Source: Chitinispirillales bacterium
Lineage (GTDB): Bacteria; Fibrobacterota; Chitinivibrionia; Chitinivibrionales; Chitinivibrionaceae
Reading direction: 5' to 3'
NCBI GenBank assembly: GCA_031254455.1
Contig: JAIRUI010000091.1
Coordinates: 1 to 21,206, forward strand
DNA length: 21,206 nucleotides
How positions within the stretch are numbered: position 1 is the first letter of the stretch; each line of letters starts with the position of its first letter. Under the pieces are notes generated by a model. The model had not been told where the DNA came from. It did not search any database and saw nothing but the letters and a program-made list of their open reading frames with translations. The translations under genes were made by a program, and so were the position numbers. Positions 6,556 through 15,573 of this stretch are shown here, piece after piece.

Positions 6556-7851
6556 TTACCCGTTCTCAAGTCGTTGCAAACCTTTTTTAGCAATATCTCT
6601 ACGAAACTGCATTCCGTCAAAATGAATTTTTTCTACGGCAAGATACACTCTGTCAACCGCTTTTTGCAGCGTTTCGTCCCATGCGGTAACCGCCAAAACC
6701 CGCCCGCCGTTTGTGATAATTTCGCCGTTTTCGTTTTTCGCCGTTCCAGCGTGATAAATATCTACGTTATCAATTTTTTGCGCGTCGTCAAGTCCGTAAA
6801 TAACCGTTCCTTTTTGCGATGAAGCCGGATATCCTTTGCTTGCCAAAACAACCGTCGCCGAATAGTTTTGCGAAATTTCCCAATCAATTTTACTTACGTC
6901 GCCCGCCGCACTTGCATAAAAAACGTCAAACCAATCACAATTCACAAGCGGCAAAACCGCCTCGGTTTCAGGATCGCCGAAACGACAGTTAAATTCTACC
7001 ACGCGGACTGCGGATTCGTTTGCCATAATTCCTACGTAAAGCAATCCGCGATAAAGTCCTCCCTCTTTTTTCATCGCTTCAAGTACGGGAATGACTATAG
7101 TTTTTTCAACCTTTTCAAGTAATTTTTTGTCAGCTATAGGCGCAGGCGCGTAAGCTCCCATTCCACCCGTATTCGCACCTTTATCGCCGTCAAAAATTCG
7201 CTTGTGGTCTTGCGCTGCGGGCAGAATTTTATAATTTGTCCCGTCCGTCAAAACGAAAATACTCGCTTCCTCGCCAAACATCATTTCTTCGATTATCACG
7301 ACATTTCCCGCTTCGCCAAACGCTTTTTTATCAAAAATTTCGCTAAGCGCGTCATCCGCTTCCCGCTTCGTCATGCAAACAATCGCACCTTTTCCAGCGG
7401 CAAGTCCGTTGACTTTTATAACAGTCGGAACGCCTGTTTTTTGCAGATATTTTTCTGCGGATTTTTTGTCGGTAAAACGTTGCCAATCAGCGGTTGGAAT
7501 GTCGTATTTCTTCATCAGTTTCTTGGAGAATTCCTTACTTCCTTCAATCTGTGCGGCAAACTTTGACGGACCGAAAATCGTAAGTCCTTTTTCGCTAAAA
7601 ACATCGACAATTCCTTCAACAAGCGGAATTTCAGGACCCACGACGGTTAAATCAATCATATTTACTTTAGCCCAAATAGCCAATTCCTCCCAATCGCTTA
7701 TCTTTTGAGAGAGCTTTTTCCCGCCTTCCGATTCCATTGCGATATTCCCCGGAAAAAGCCAAATGTCAATATCTCTTTTTGAGCGTTTAAGCGCCTTAAA
7801 AATCGCATGCTCACGTCCGCCGCCGCCGACAATTAAAACATTTTTTTTCAT
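6556..7851 (-). CDS. purD: Phosphoribosylamine-glycine ligase
   Basis: PurD joins 5-phosphoribosylamine and glycine with ATP to form glycinamide ribonucleotide, the second step of purine synthesis. The N-domain has VLIVGGGGREHA. The ATP-grasp region carries GSKEFSKKLMKKYDIPTA, KVNGLAAGKGA, the signature DHKRIFDGDKGANTGGMGAYAPAP, and the metal-binding VEFNCRFGDPETEAVLPL. NGGRVLAVTAW marks the C-domain. An ATG at 7863 gives four extra residues but has no ribosome binding site. The ATG at 7851 is preceded by GGAAAA and begins MKKNVLIVGGGG as family members do, giving 431 residues. It heads the purD-yciO-mazG operon; no other pur genes are in the window. The 118 bases upstream, up to the clpB stop, show no clear promoter. 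Confidence 0.95.
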   Translation of the reverse strand: MKKNVLIVGGGGREHAIFKALKRSKRDIDIWLFPGNIAMESEGGKKLSQKISDWEELAIWAKVNMIDLTVVGPEIPLVEGIVDVFSEKGLTIFGPSKFAAQIEGSKEFSKKLMKKYDIPTADWQRFTDKKSAEKYLQKTGVPTVIKVNGLAAGKGAIVCMTKREADDALSEIFDKKAFGEAGNVVIIEEMMFGEEASIFVLTDGTNYKILPAAQDHKRIFDGDKGANTGGMGAYAPAPIADKKLLEKVEKTIVIPVLEAMKKEGGLYRGLLYVGIMANESAVRVVEFNCRFGDPETEAVLPLVNCDWFDVFYASAAGDVSKIDWEISQNYSATVVLASKGYPASSQKGTVIYGLDDAQKIDNVDIYHAGTAKNENGEIITNGGRVLAVTAWDETLQKAVDRVYLAVEKIHFDGMQFRRDIAKKGLQRLENG

Positions 7852-7914
7852 ATCGTTTTCCATTAATTACTTGACTTTTACGAAAATACTATTTTGTTTA
7901 ACGCAGAATTTTAA

Positions 7915-7948
7915 TATTAAGAAAATTTTAAGGCGATCTTAATGAAAA
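7915..7948 (-). terminator. Possible weak terminator after clpB
   Basis: About 40 bases past the clpB stop, TTAAG-ATCGC-CTTAA forms a 5-bp AT-rich hairpin followed on the minus strand by AATTTTCTTAA. The stem is weak, so read-through from clpB into purD remains possible. Confidence 0.25.
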
Positions 7949-7981
7949 ATAACCGCAAAAAGTAAATAAAATTCCGTCCGC

Positions 7982-10561
7982 TCACTCCACCATCAAAACT
8001 ACGTCCAAGCCATCGTTATCGATAACAAGCGTTTTGCCGGACGTCAATTCGTTGCCGATAAGAAGCCGCGAAGCGGGCGTTTCTACCAAACGCTGAATCG
8101 CTCGTTTAATCGGTCGTGCTCCGAATTGCGGTTCATATCCGATTTCTGCAATTCGAATGAGCGCTTTTTCGGTAATTTTCAAGTCGATTTGCAAACCTTT
8201 TAAGCGGTTTCTGAATATATCCAACTGAATATCGACGATTTTTGCAATTTGTTCCTTATCCAAATACGAAAAAATAACCTTTTCGTCTATTCGATTCAAA
8301 AATTCCGGACGAAAATACCGCTTTAACAGATTTTCGATTTCACCAGAAAATTCAATAGAATCGCGTCCGGTATTTTCTTGAATAATATCGCTTCCCAAAT
8401 TGGAAGTCATTATTACGATTGTGTTGCGAAAATCAACTGCACGTCCTTTACCGTCGGTCAGTCGACCATCGTCCAACAATTGCAGCAAAATATTAAACAC
8501 GTCGGGATGCGCCTTTTCTATTTCGTCAAACAGAAGCACAGAATACGGACGGCGGCGAACCGCTTCGGTCAACTGTCCTCCTTCGTCGTAGCCTACGTAT
8601 CCGGGAGGCGCCCCGACAAGACGAGAAACGCTGTGCTTTTCCATATATTCCGACATATCAATACGTACGAGCGCCTTTTCGCTGTCAAAAAGATTTTGAG
8701 CCAAAGCCCTTGCAAGTTCGGTTTTTCCTACACCGGTAGGTCCCAAAAACATAAAACTTCCAACCGGACGGTTCGGGTCGTTCAACCCAGCCCTTGCACG
8801 TAAAACCGCCTGTGCAACCGAATTTACCGCTTCGTCCTGTCCTACTACTCTTTTATGCAAATCTTCTTGCAAATTCAAAAGTTTCTGCCGCTCGCTTTGA
8901 ATTAATTTATTTACCGGAATCCCAGTCCATTGCGAAACAATTTGAGCAATATCTTCATCGGAAATTTCCTCGCGCAAAAGATTATTTTCTTGACTTGCCG
9001 CTTCAATTTCCGCTTGCTGCAATCGCTCTTCCAATGCAGGAATTTCTCCGTGACGCAGACGAGCGGCCGTGTTCAAATCGTAATTTCTTTCAGCCTTATC
9101 CAACTCGCCGCGCTTTTCTTCAAGCGTTTTGCGAAGTTTGGACGCTTTTTCAACTCGTTGTTTTTCCTGTTCCCAACGAGCGGTTAAATCACGTTTTTTT
9201 TCTTGTACTTCCGCAAGTTTTTTCTTAATCTCTTCCAGACGACGCTTTGAAGCCTCGTCTTTTTCTTTTTTCAATCCCTCTATTTCGATTTGTAACTGTA
9301 ATTCTAAGCGGTTTACCTCATCGACCTGCGCAGGGGAAGAATCAATTTCCGTTCTGACTTTCGCAGCCGCTTCGTCAAACAAATCAATAGCTTTATCCGG
9401 TAAAAATCTATCGGAAATATATCTGTCGGAAAGCGTTGCCGCCGCTACCAAAGCCGAATCGCGAATCGCAATTCCGTGATGGCTTTCGTATCTTTCTCGA
9501 AGCCCGCGTAAAATTGAAATCGTATCTTCGACGCTTGGCTGGCTCACAAAAACTTTCTGAAATCTGCGCTCAAGCGCAGGGTCTTTTTCAATGTATTTTC
9601 GGTATTCGTCGTTTGTCGTCGCACCTATACAATGCAGTTCGCCCCGCGCAAGCATCGGTTTAAGTAAATTACCCGCGTCCATAGATCCTTCCGACGCACC
9701 GGTTCCAACAACCGTATGTAATTCGTCGATAAACAAAATTATCGCGCCGCTGCTTTCCTTGACTTCTTTAAGAACCGCTTTTAACCGCTCCTCAAATTCT
9801 CCGCGAAATTTTGCGCCGGCAATCAATGCGCCCATATCCAATGCCAAAAGTTTACGCTCTTTCAAACCTTCGGGGACGTCGCCCCTCACGATTCTTATCG
9901 CCAAACCCTCTGCAATTGCGGTTTTTCCTACTCCGGGGTCACCCACAAGAACGGGATTGTTTTTAGTTTTTCGCGATAAAATTCTCATCATTCGCCGAAT
10001 TTCATCGTCACGCCCAATCACGGGATCAAGTTGCCCTTTAGCCGCTTTTTGGGTTAAATCGACCGCATATTTTTCCAAAACTCCGTAAGTTTGTTCAGGA
10101 TTTTGTGAAACGACGCGGCTGTTTCCGCGAAGCGCTTTTAATTCACTTTTAAAATTTTCGACATTGACGCCGTTTTTGGCAAAAAAGTCTTTAATTTCCG
10201 GCGAATTTTGCAAAATCGCTATAAAAATGTGTTCTACGCTCAAAAATTCGTCCTGCATATTTTTTGCAATTTCTTCCGATTTTGTCAAAGTTATCACCGC
10301 CTCGCGTGAAAGAGTCGTGGTATTTGCTCCGCTTCCGCTGACGACCGGAATTTTTTTGAGTATGGTTTCGGCAAAATTCATAACGTTTTCTGCCGAAACT
10401 CCTAATTTTTCGGCAATGATAACGACCGCCGTGCTTTCATCGCCGAAAAGCGCTTTTATTATGTGCCAATTTGAAATTTCCTGATGTCCGCTGCTTGCGG
10501 CGCAGGCGTAAGCGTTTTGTATCGCATCCAGTGTTTTCTGAGTCCATTTTTCCTGATTCAT
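7982..10561 (-). CDS. clpB: ATP-dependent disaggregase ClpB
   Basis: ClpB is a hexameric Hsp104-type ring that, with DnaK, pulls apart aggregated proteins. At 859 residues it is full length. The N-domain has two Clp repeats (to ~145). NBD1 has Walker A GDPGVGKT (207-214), pore loop KFRGEF (251-256) and Walker B FIDE (277-280). The charged coiled-coil middle domain spans roughly 410-525 and distinguishes ClpB from ClpA and ClpC. NBD2 has Walker A GPTGVGKT (607-614), pore loop GYVGYDEGG (654-662) and Walker B LLFDE (676-680). The C-terminal D2-small domain has FGARPIKRAIQRL. The ATG at 10561 follows AAAGGAGG, a very strong ribosome binding site. It has its own promoter. I see no CIRCE (HrcA) element upstream. 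No internal second start is needed to explain the gene. Confidence 0.97.
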   Translation of the reverse strand: MNQEKWTQKTLDAIQNAYACAASSGHQEISNWHIIKALFGDESTAVVIIAEKLGVSAENVMNFAETILKKIPVVSGSGANTTTLSREAVITLTKSEEIAKNMQDEFLSVEHIFIAILQNSPEIKDFFAKNGVNVENFKSELKALRGNSRVVSQNPEQTYGVLEKYAVDLTQKAAKGQLDPVIGRDDEIRRMMRILSRKTKNNPVLVGDPGVGKTAIAEGLAIRIVRGDVPEGLKERKLLALDMGALIAGAKFRGEFEERLKAVLKEVKESSGAIILFIDELHTVVGTGASEGSMDAGNLLKPMLARGELHCIGATTNDEYRKYIEKDPALERRFQKVFVSQPSVEDTISILRGLRERYESHHGIAIRDSALVAAATLSDRYISDRFLPDKAIDLFDEAAAKVRTEIDSSPAQVDEVNRLELQLQIEIEGLKKEKDEASKRRLEEIKKKLAEVQEKKRDLTARWEQEKQRVEKASKLRKTLEEKRGELDKAERNYDLNTAARLRHGEIPALEERLQQAEIEAASQENNLLREEISDEDIAQIVSQWTGIPVNKLIQSERQKLLNLQEDLHKRVVGQDEAVNSVAQAVLRARAGLNDPNRPVGSFMFLGPTGVGKTELARALAQNLFDSEKALVRIDMSEYMEKHSVSRLVGAPPGYVGYDEGGQLTEAVRRRPYSVLLFDEIEKAHPDVFNILLQLLDDGRLTDGKGRAVDFRNTIVIMTSNLGSDIIQENTGRDSIEFSGEIENLLKRYFRPEFLNRIDEKVIFSYLDKEQIAKIVDIQLDIFRNRLKGLQIDLKITEKALIRIAEIGYEPQFGARPIKRAIQRLVETPASRLLIGNELTSGKTLVIDNDGLDVVLMVE

Positions 10562-10609
10562 AACAGCCTCCTTTGAATTTCTTATAATTCTTCAAATTAT
10601 ATGCCAAGC

Positions 10610-10623
10610 CGAATAATTATTCG
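10610..10623. promoter_or_regulatory. 14-bp palindrome in the clpB leader
   Basis: CGAATAATTATTCG is a perfect palindrome lying about 15 bases downstream of the predicted clpB -10 box and 49 bases before its start codon. Its position suits a repressor operator, but it does not match CIRCE, HAIR or CtsR sites as I know them. An AT-rich palindrome of this length can arise by chance. Confidence 0.35.
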
Positions 10624-10637
10624 AAAGTGAAACTGAA

Positions 10638-10667
10638 ATTATACATTTACAATTTTATTCGTTGCAA
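10638..10667 (-). promoter_or_regulatory. Promoter of clpB
   Basis: On the minus strand, TTGCAA (10667-10662) and a perfect TATAAT (10643-10638) are 18 bases apart, a housekeeping-type promoter. A second TATAAT closer to the gene, near 10599, has no good -35. No obvious heat-shock sigma-32-type box was seen. Confidence 0.5.
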
Positions 10668-10916
10668 ATTGAAACGAAAATTTACGTTTTGTCGTCACTT
10701 CGCCAATTTTTTTGTTTATGAATTGCCGTTACTCACTCTTTTTGCCATAATTCCCAATCTCTTGACGCTCCACTTTTCTCTGCCGCGCCAAATAACCCGA
10801 ACGAGAAGAATAAGCATTCCAATAAAATAATTCGATATTCGTCGTGTTTTTTATTTTTCTTGACTCGGGCTCAAGTCCACATAAATCAAAGAAATTTTAA
10901 CATATTGCAAACAAAT

Positions 10917-10945
10917 TTGTCAAGGACTTCGGCGCACAATAATAT
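10917..10945 (+). promoter_or_regulatory. Promoter of the phosphatase gene
   Basis: TTGTCA (10917-10922) and TAATAT (10940-10945) are 17 bases apart, with a start predicted near 10952. The leader would be only about 17 bases, little more than the ribosome binding site. The 10-bp palindrome ACAAATTTGT (10911-10920) overlaps the -35 box. Confidence 0.5.
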
Positions 10946-10968
10946 TTTAACGGGAAAAGGAGAAATAA

Positions 10969-11730
10969 ATGCTTTACGAAAAAGAAATCGAACCCCTTAA
11001 AGAAATAGTGCAAATTGTCGGTAAATACCAACTTGAAATGCAGAAAAAATTGAAAAATGTCAATATCAAACAAGATAAATCGCTTGTTACCGAAGTTGAC
11101 GTAAATTCCGAAAAAACAATAAGAGAATATATTTCGACAAAATTTCCAAATGACGGATTTTTAGGCGAAGAATACGGAGAAACTATTGGGGAATCGGACC
11201 GCCGCTGGATTATCGACCCGCTTGACGGCACATTTCCGTACGTTCACGGCATTCCGACTTACAGCGTCTTGATAGCGCTCGAAGTAAACGGAATTTTGTC
11301 GGCGGGAATTACACATTTTCCAGCCTTAAACGAAACGTATTGGGCGACGCTTGGCGGCGGAGCGTTTTGTAACGGTGAAAAGTTGACGGTTTCGCAAACC
11401 GCCAAAATACCCGATTCTACGGCTTCTGCGCTTGGAATAGTTGAAGCCGCTAAAAAAGAAAATGGTAAAAAATTATTTAAAATACTTCAAAAATGCGGCT
11501 ATTTTTACGGATTTATGGACGCGTATTCTTATGTCGGCGTCGCAGCCGGAAAATTGGATTTTTGCGTCTCGCTTATCGATAAACCGTGGGATAAAGCGTC
11601 CTCTGCGTTAATCGTCAAAGAAGCGGGCGGAATTTTTAGCGATTTAAGCGGCAAGGAAACAATTTACGGGGACGATTTTATCGTCTCAAATAAAAATATT
11701 CACAAAGCGGTTTTGAAAAATTTTACTTAA
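10969..11730 (+). CDS. Inositol monophosphatase-family phosphatase (HisN-like)
   Basis: This is a 253-residue Mg2+-dependent phosphatase. SLVTEVDVNSE (residues 38-48), GEEYG with Glu67, IDPLDGTFPYVHGIP with Asp83 and Asp86, and KPWDKASSALIVKEAGG with Asp208 supply the complete metal-binding set. The family includes inositol monophosphatase, histidinol-phosphatase HisN and others. The HGIPTYSVLIAL stretch and the DAYSYVGVAAGKLDF segment recall HisN more than SuhB, but I cannot assign the substrate from sequence alone. Serine pathway genes lie nearby, yet this is not a SerB-type phosphatase. The ATG at 10969 has an excellent AAAAGGAG. It is a single-gene unit whose stop overlaps the end of convergent TraB-like gene by four bases. 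Confidence 0.85.
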   Translation: MLYEKEIEPLKEIVQIVGKYQLEMQKKLKNVNIKQDKSLVTEVDVNSEKTIREYISTKFPNDGFLGEEYGETIGESDRRWIIDPLDGTFPYVHGIPTYSVLIALEVNGILSAGITHFPALNETYWATLGGGAFCNGEKLTVSQTAKIPDSTASALGIVEAAKKENGKKLFKILQKCGYFYGFMDAYSYVGVAAGKLDFCVSLIDKPWDKASSALIVKEAGGIFSDLSGKETIYGDDFIVSNKNIHKAVLKNFT

Positions 11731-12890
11731 AACATGTTTTTTGCGATAATGACGCCCGCAACAAATTTTCCCAAACTTGCCCCGATATTTGTAAAAATAA
11801 TTACAAGTAAAATTCTTGTAAGAGAGTTTTTCCAGAAACCTTTAAGCGTTTCGGTATCGGTCGGAACATTTTCAATGTCTTCGACTGTCGGTTTTTTGAT
11901 CACCGCTTGGACAATTCCGGCAACCCAGCCCGTAGCAATCATTGGAATTATTGTAGAAATCGGAGCGCAGACAAAAACCGCCAAAATAGCCAGCGGATTG
12001 GCAAGTGCGCAAGCGCAACCCAAAGCCGAAAATCCTGCCGTAATTATCGACCATAAAACAATGGAATTAACACCAGTTTCAACACCGCCTTTGACAAATC
12101 CGTAAACCAAAAGAGCGACAACCGCAATACAGAGTCCCCATCCGATAAGCGACGGAATTATAGATTTCGGCGGAATTTTTTCTATCTCGGACAAATCAAA
12201 CGGTTTTTTTATGCATTCCGAGACGCCTTTGCAATGCGCCGCTCCCAAAATTGCAACAATATTTTGTCCTTGAGCCGTACGTATTTTTTCTGCGAGATAA
12301 AAATCACGTTCATCTACAAGACGATTTTTTATACCAGGAAATTCTTTTGCCATCTCGTTCATTGCATTGCCTATGTTATCGTCTTGCTTCAATTCCTCGA
12401 CCGTATTTTTATCAATTTCTTCCGATTGGAAAAACAACATAGAAAATAAACTTGAAAAGCATTTTATTTTTTGCACGAAAGAAAGTCCGCCCCAAACTCT
12501 TTTCAGCGTAATATCTATATTTCTATCCGCCAAAACCAAATTTTTCCCGCGTTTCTCGGCTTCTTCCGCACCACGCATCATTTCCGCACCGGGCACAATG
12601 TCAAGTTCTTTTCCAAGTTTTCTATAAAACGACGACATTATTAAGTTCGTCATCAAAAGCAATACCTTTTTTTGCCTGATAATCGTAAAAATATCCGTAT
12701 TTTTCCATGTGTCGCGATTTTTCAAATTTTCGTATCTTTTTTGACACAATTCAATACAAATCGAATCCGGATTCACTTCCTCAATAATCTCGCTCACTTC
12801 CTCTACGCTTTTGGCGGAAACATGCGCCGTACCCAAAACGTAATAAGTTTTCCCATCGTTTTTAATAATTTTCACCGTTTCAGGAATCAT
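11727..12890 (-). CDS. TraB/PrgY-family membrane protein
   Basis: The product has 387 residues. The N-terminal half has YYVLGTAHVSAKSVEEV (GTAHVS at 20-25) and PDSICIELCQKRYENL (Glu47), the signatures of the TraB/PrgY/GumN fold. Enterococcal PrgY and TraB limit export of sex-pheromone peptides, and a metalloprotease-type activity has been proposed for the fold. Later motifs are EMMRG and VLADRNIDITLKR, then IVAILGAAHCKG. The C-terminal third is hydrophobic with about five membrane segments, including GWGLCIAVVALLVYGFV and the stretch before the end. The start at 12890 lies behind AAGGAG; an in-frame ATG at 12911 lacks one. It overlaps the histidine kinase stop by 11 bases, so the two are coupled. 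Its function in a non-conjugative setting is unknown. Confidence 0.85.
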   Translation of the reverse strand: MIPETVKIIKNDGKTYYVLGTAHVSAKSVEEVSEIIEEVNPDSICIELCQKRYENLKNRDTWKNTDIFTIIRQKKVLLLMTNLIMSSFYRKLGKELDIVPGAEMMRGAEEAEKRGKNLVLADRNIDITLKRVWGGLSFVQKIKCFSSLFSMLFFQSEEIDKNTVEELKQDDNIGNAMNEMAKEFPGIKNRLVDERDFYLAEKIRTAQGQNIVAILGAAHCKGVSECIKKPFDLSEIEKIPPKSIIPSLIGWGLCIAVVALLVYGFVKGGVETGVNSIVLWSIITAGFSALGCACALANPLAILAVFVCAPISTIIPMIATGWVAGIVQAVIKKPTVEDIENVPTDTETLKGFWKNSLTRILLVIIFTNIGASLGKFVAGVIIAKNMF

Positions 12891-14298
12891 TTTTCTTCTC
12901 CTTATTTTCACTGTTTTCCAAACCGGACGGAAGTTCTATTACAAATTCACAGCCTTTGCCGACTTGTGACCACGAAATAAATATTTTACCGTTGTGATAT
13001 TCTTCTACAATTCTTTTTGCAAGCGCAAGACCAAGCCCCCATCCGCGTTTTTTTGTTGTAAAGCCCGGACTGAAAACACTACCGTACAGCTCTTTGGGAA
13101 TGCCTCGCCCGTTGTCTCTATGCGTAATTCTTATTTTTTTATCGACCTTTACATAAACCGCCCGTAAATAAATTAAACCGTATTGGACGTCTATCGCATC
13201 AAGCGAATTTTTAAACAAATTTTCTAAAACCCACGATATTAAATCACTGTTTATAACGACAGGCAAATCTTCACGACAGTCATATTCTATTTCTATTTTT
13301 TTCCCTTCCTTGGGAAGGCGTTTTGAGAAATACGCAACATGTTCGTCAAGAATATTTTTGAGATTTGCGTTTTCAAGAAGCGGTTTTGAGCCGATAAATG
13401 AAAATCTGTCGGCTACTTTTTTTATTCTTACCACATCTCGAGACATATCTCGCGTTATTTGATAAACTTTATTTGGAAAGTCATCTTCACTTATGTTTTT
13501 ATCTTCGTATTCACAGAAAAGAATGTCGTCGCTTTCATCGTTAAAATTCTTGCACTCCGTCTGTAAATATTCAATCCATCCAGTCAAAGAAGTCAACGGA
13601 GTTCCCAACTGATGAGCGGTTTCTTTCGCGAGCCCAACCCACAAATTACCCTGTTCGGTAACCAAAAACGCTTGTAGAACCAAATATACTATTGATACGA
13701 ACGATAATATGAAAAATATTTCCAAATACGGTAAGAAAGACATTCCTGCAATAAAACTGCTGTCGCCGTAATACAAAAACCCCATACTCGTTTTTTTATC
13801 TCGTCCGTAAATAAGTTTCGGATTATATTTTTTTTGAAGTCGCTGCGTTTCCTCTATTAAATATTTCATCGTTTCGTAACGGTAATCTTCTTGAGATATT
13901 TTAGTTTTGAAAAAGGATTTTTTTTGAGTAATATTTTTCCAAACACGCGGTCTGCCCATCATGTCGGTAATAATCACCGGCATATCAAAATCCTGAATTA
14001 TCTGGTCTAAAATTATATATTCTACCGAACTTCCTATTTTGTCGTAAAACGCTTCGCTTATGAGTTGTGCGTAAGTCTCGGTTGTCGCGCTGGCGAATTT
14101 TTGTAAACGGTCGATAATATAGTTTGTATATACCGCCCACCAAACAATTCCCAAAGCCGCAAAAAACAACAACAAGTTTCGGGAAGTATTAGGAGCGATT
14201 CGTCCAAATAACGCATAAACGGCGCTTAATATATCCTTTTTCTTCGGAATGCGAATTTTTATTGTTACGGTTTTTCTTTCACTATCAGCAGTTGGCAA
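12880..14298 (-). CDS. Membrane sensor histidine kinase (orphan)
   Basis: This 472-residue sensor kinase has TM1 at about 41-62, an extracytoplasmic sensor region of ~125 residues (63-187) with no family I recognise, and TM2 at about 188-212. The phospho-acceptor region AKETAHQLGTPLTSL puts the histidine at His229, in the HQLGTP variant of the H-box. An acidic insert follows at ~249-272. The ATPase domain has the N-box NLFKNSLDAI (360-369), G1 DNGRGI (395-400), the F-box region SPGFTTKK, and G2 GWGLGL (419-424), so it should be active. No response regulator lies in the window. The start appears to be TTG at 14298, overlapping the serS stop by 14 bases; there is no suitable ATG, and the exact start is uncertain. 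Confidence 0.88.
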   Translation of the reverse strand: MPTADSERKTVTIKIRIPKKKDILSAVYALFGRIAPNTSRNLLLFFAALGIVWWAVYTNYIIDRLQKFASATTETYAQLISEAFYDKIGSSVEYIILDQIIQDFDMPVIITDMMGRPRVWKNITQKKSFFKTKISQEDYRYETMKYLIEETQRLQKKYNPKLIYGRDKKTSMGFLYYGDSSFIAGMSFLPYLEIFFILSFVSIVYLVLQAFLVTEQGNLWVGLAKETAHQLGTPLTSLTGWIEYLQTECKNFNDESDDILFCEYEDKNISEDDFPNKVYQITRDMSRDVVRIKKVADRFSFIGSKPLLENANLKNILDEHVAYFSKRLPKEGKKIEIEYDCREDLPVVINSDLISWVLENLFKNSLDAIDVQYGLIYLRAVYVKVDKKIRITHRDNGRGIPKELYGSVFSPGFTTKKRGWGLGLALAKRIVEEYHNGKIFISWSQVGKGCEFVIELPSGLENSENKEKKNDS

Positions 14299-15556
14299 TT
14301 TCTACCAAACCATCCATATAAGGTCTAAGTACTTCGGGAACTATAACGCCGCCTTTTTCTGTTTGGTAGTTTTCAAGTATCGCTACCAAAATTCTTGCGG
14401 TGGCGACCCCGGACCCGTTTAACGTATGAACAAATTCGGGTTTTGACCCGCCGCGACGAAAACGAATATTTATGCGGGTCGCTTGAAACGCTTCAAAATT
14501 ACTGACTGAAGAAACTTCAAGCCATTTCTTTTCACCTCCCGCCCAAACTTCAAGATCATAACATTTCGCTGCGGCAAACGACAAATCCGCGTCGCAAAGC
14601 GTAAGTACTCTGTAAGGTAATTTTAATTTTTGCAAAATAATTTCGGCGTCGCTTCTTAATCTTTCCAATTCTTCGTATGAATTGTCCGGATGGGAAATTT
14701 TTACCAATTCTACTTTGTCAAACTGGTGAACACGTAAAAAACCCTTAGTGTCTTTGCCGTAAGCCCCCGCTTCTCTACGAAAACACGCCGAATACGCGCA
14801 CATTTTTACCGGCAGGTTATTTTCGTCAATATATTCGTCTCGATATAAATTTGTAATCGGCACTTCGGCTGTCGGAATGGCATACAAATCATCTTCGCCG
14901 ACGTAGTACATCTGTTCTTTGGATTTAGGCAGCTGCCCCGTCCCAAAAGCGCTTTTAGCGTTCACTAAATATGGCGGCTGAACTTCAGTATAACCGTTTT
15001 TACGATGGGTATCCAGAAAAAAATTGATAAGCGCTCGATTTAATTTCGCTCCGTTTCCACGCAAAACAGGAAATCCAGATCCGGAAATTTTCGCTCCTCG
15101 CGCAAAATCAAAAATTTTTAGATTTTCGGCAATTGTCAAATGATCTTTCGGTTCAAAATTAAACGCTGGTTTTTCGCCCCATTCTTTACAGACAACATTA
15201 TCTTTTTCGCTTTCGCCGTGCGGCACGCTCTCATGCGAAATATTAGGGACTTTCGCCATTATTTCATCGCGTTCTTTTATAACCGCGTCAACTTTATCGT
15301 CAAGTTCCTTAATTTTCGCAGAAACATTTTGCATTTGTGAAATAATTTGGGATGCGTCTTCGTTTTTTTTCTTTTTAGCCGCAATTTCAATCGACGCGTC
15401 GTTACGCTTATGTTTAAGTTCTTCGACTTCAGCAAGGATTTTCTTTCTTTCGACATCCAATTCAACAATTTTGTCAATATCTGCGTTATCTTTTTTAATT
15501 TTACAAATATCTTTTACTTTTTGAATGTTTTCACAAATAAATTTTATATCAAGCAT
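14285..15556 (-). CDS. serS: Seryl-tRNA synthetase
   Basis: SerS charges tRNA-Ser (and tRNA-Sec where present) with serine using ATP. At 423 residues it has the normal bacterial size. Residues ~25-105 form the charged antiparallel coiled-coil arm that holds the long variable arm of tRNA-Ser. The class II core shows motif 1 (ALINFFLDTHRKNGYTEVQPP, about 175-195), the TAE serine-binding loop (229-231), motif 2 FRREAGAYGKDT (259-270) and motif 3 LNGSGVATARIL (379-390). The ATG follows AAGGATAAGAG. It lies 17 bases after the unknown 595-residue gene and overlaps the sensor kinase, so it sits inside a four-gene operon. Confidence 0.97.
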   Translation of the reverse strand: MLDIKFICENIQKVKDICKIKKDNADIDKIVELDVERKKILAEVEELKHKRNDASIEIAAKKKKNEDASQIISQMQNVSAKIKELDDKVDAVIKERDEIMAKVPNISHESVPHGESEKDNVVCKEWGEKPAFNFEPKDHLTIAENLKIFDFARGAKISGSGFPVLRGNGAKLNRALINFFLDTHRKNGYTEVQPPYLVNAKSAFGTGQLPKSKEQMYYVGEDDLYAIPTAEVPITNLYRDEYIDENNLPVKMCAYSACFRREAGAYGKDTKGFLRVHQFDKVELVKISHPDNSYEELERLRSDAEIILQKLKLPYRVLTLCDADLSFAAAKCYDLEVWAGGEKKWLEVSSVSNFEAFQATRINIRFRRGGSKPEFVHTLNGSGVATARILVAILENYQTEKGGVIVPEVLRPYMDGLVEIANC

Positions 15557-15573
15557 TTATCTCTTATCCTTAA

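Larger units (their letters stand above)
10562..10968. other. Divergent intergenic region clpB / phosphatase
   Basis: These 407 bases separate divergent genes. They hold the clpB promoter and palindrome near 10610-10667 and the phosphatase promoter at 10917-10945. The central part, about 10690-10900, has nothing I can assign with confidence. A 33-codon ORF on the minus strand (10716-10817) and a plus-strand ORF at 10627-10830 lack good ribosome binding sites and family features. Its middle is somewhat richer in G+C than the other spacers, so a small RNA could be hidden here, but I find no convincing fold. Confidence 0.4.

Noticed and set aside
8378..9663. Several plus-strand ORFs opposite clpB
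   Set aside because: They are shadows of a clearly conserved gene on the other strand, with no ribosome binding sites or domains.
10716..10817. 33-codon minus-strand ORF between clpB and the phosphatase
   Set aside because: Weak ribosome binding site and no family match that I can see; too short to support without conservation.
10857..10882. tRNA-like T-arm (GGGCTCAAGTCC)
   Set aside because: Only a 4-bp stem forms and no acceptor, D or anticodon arms are present on either side.
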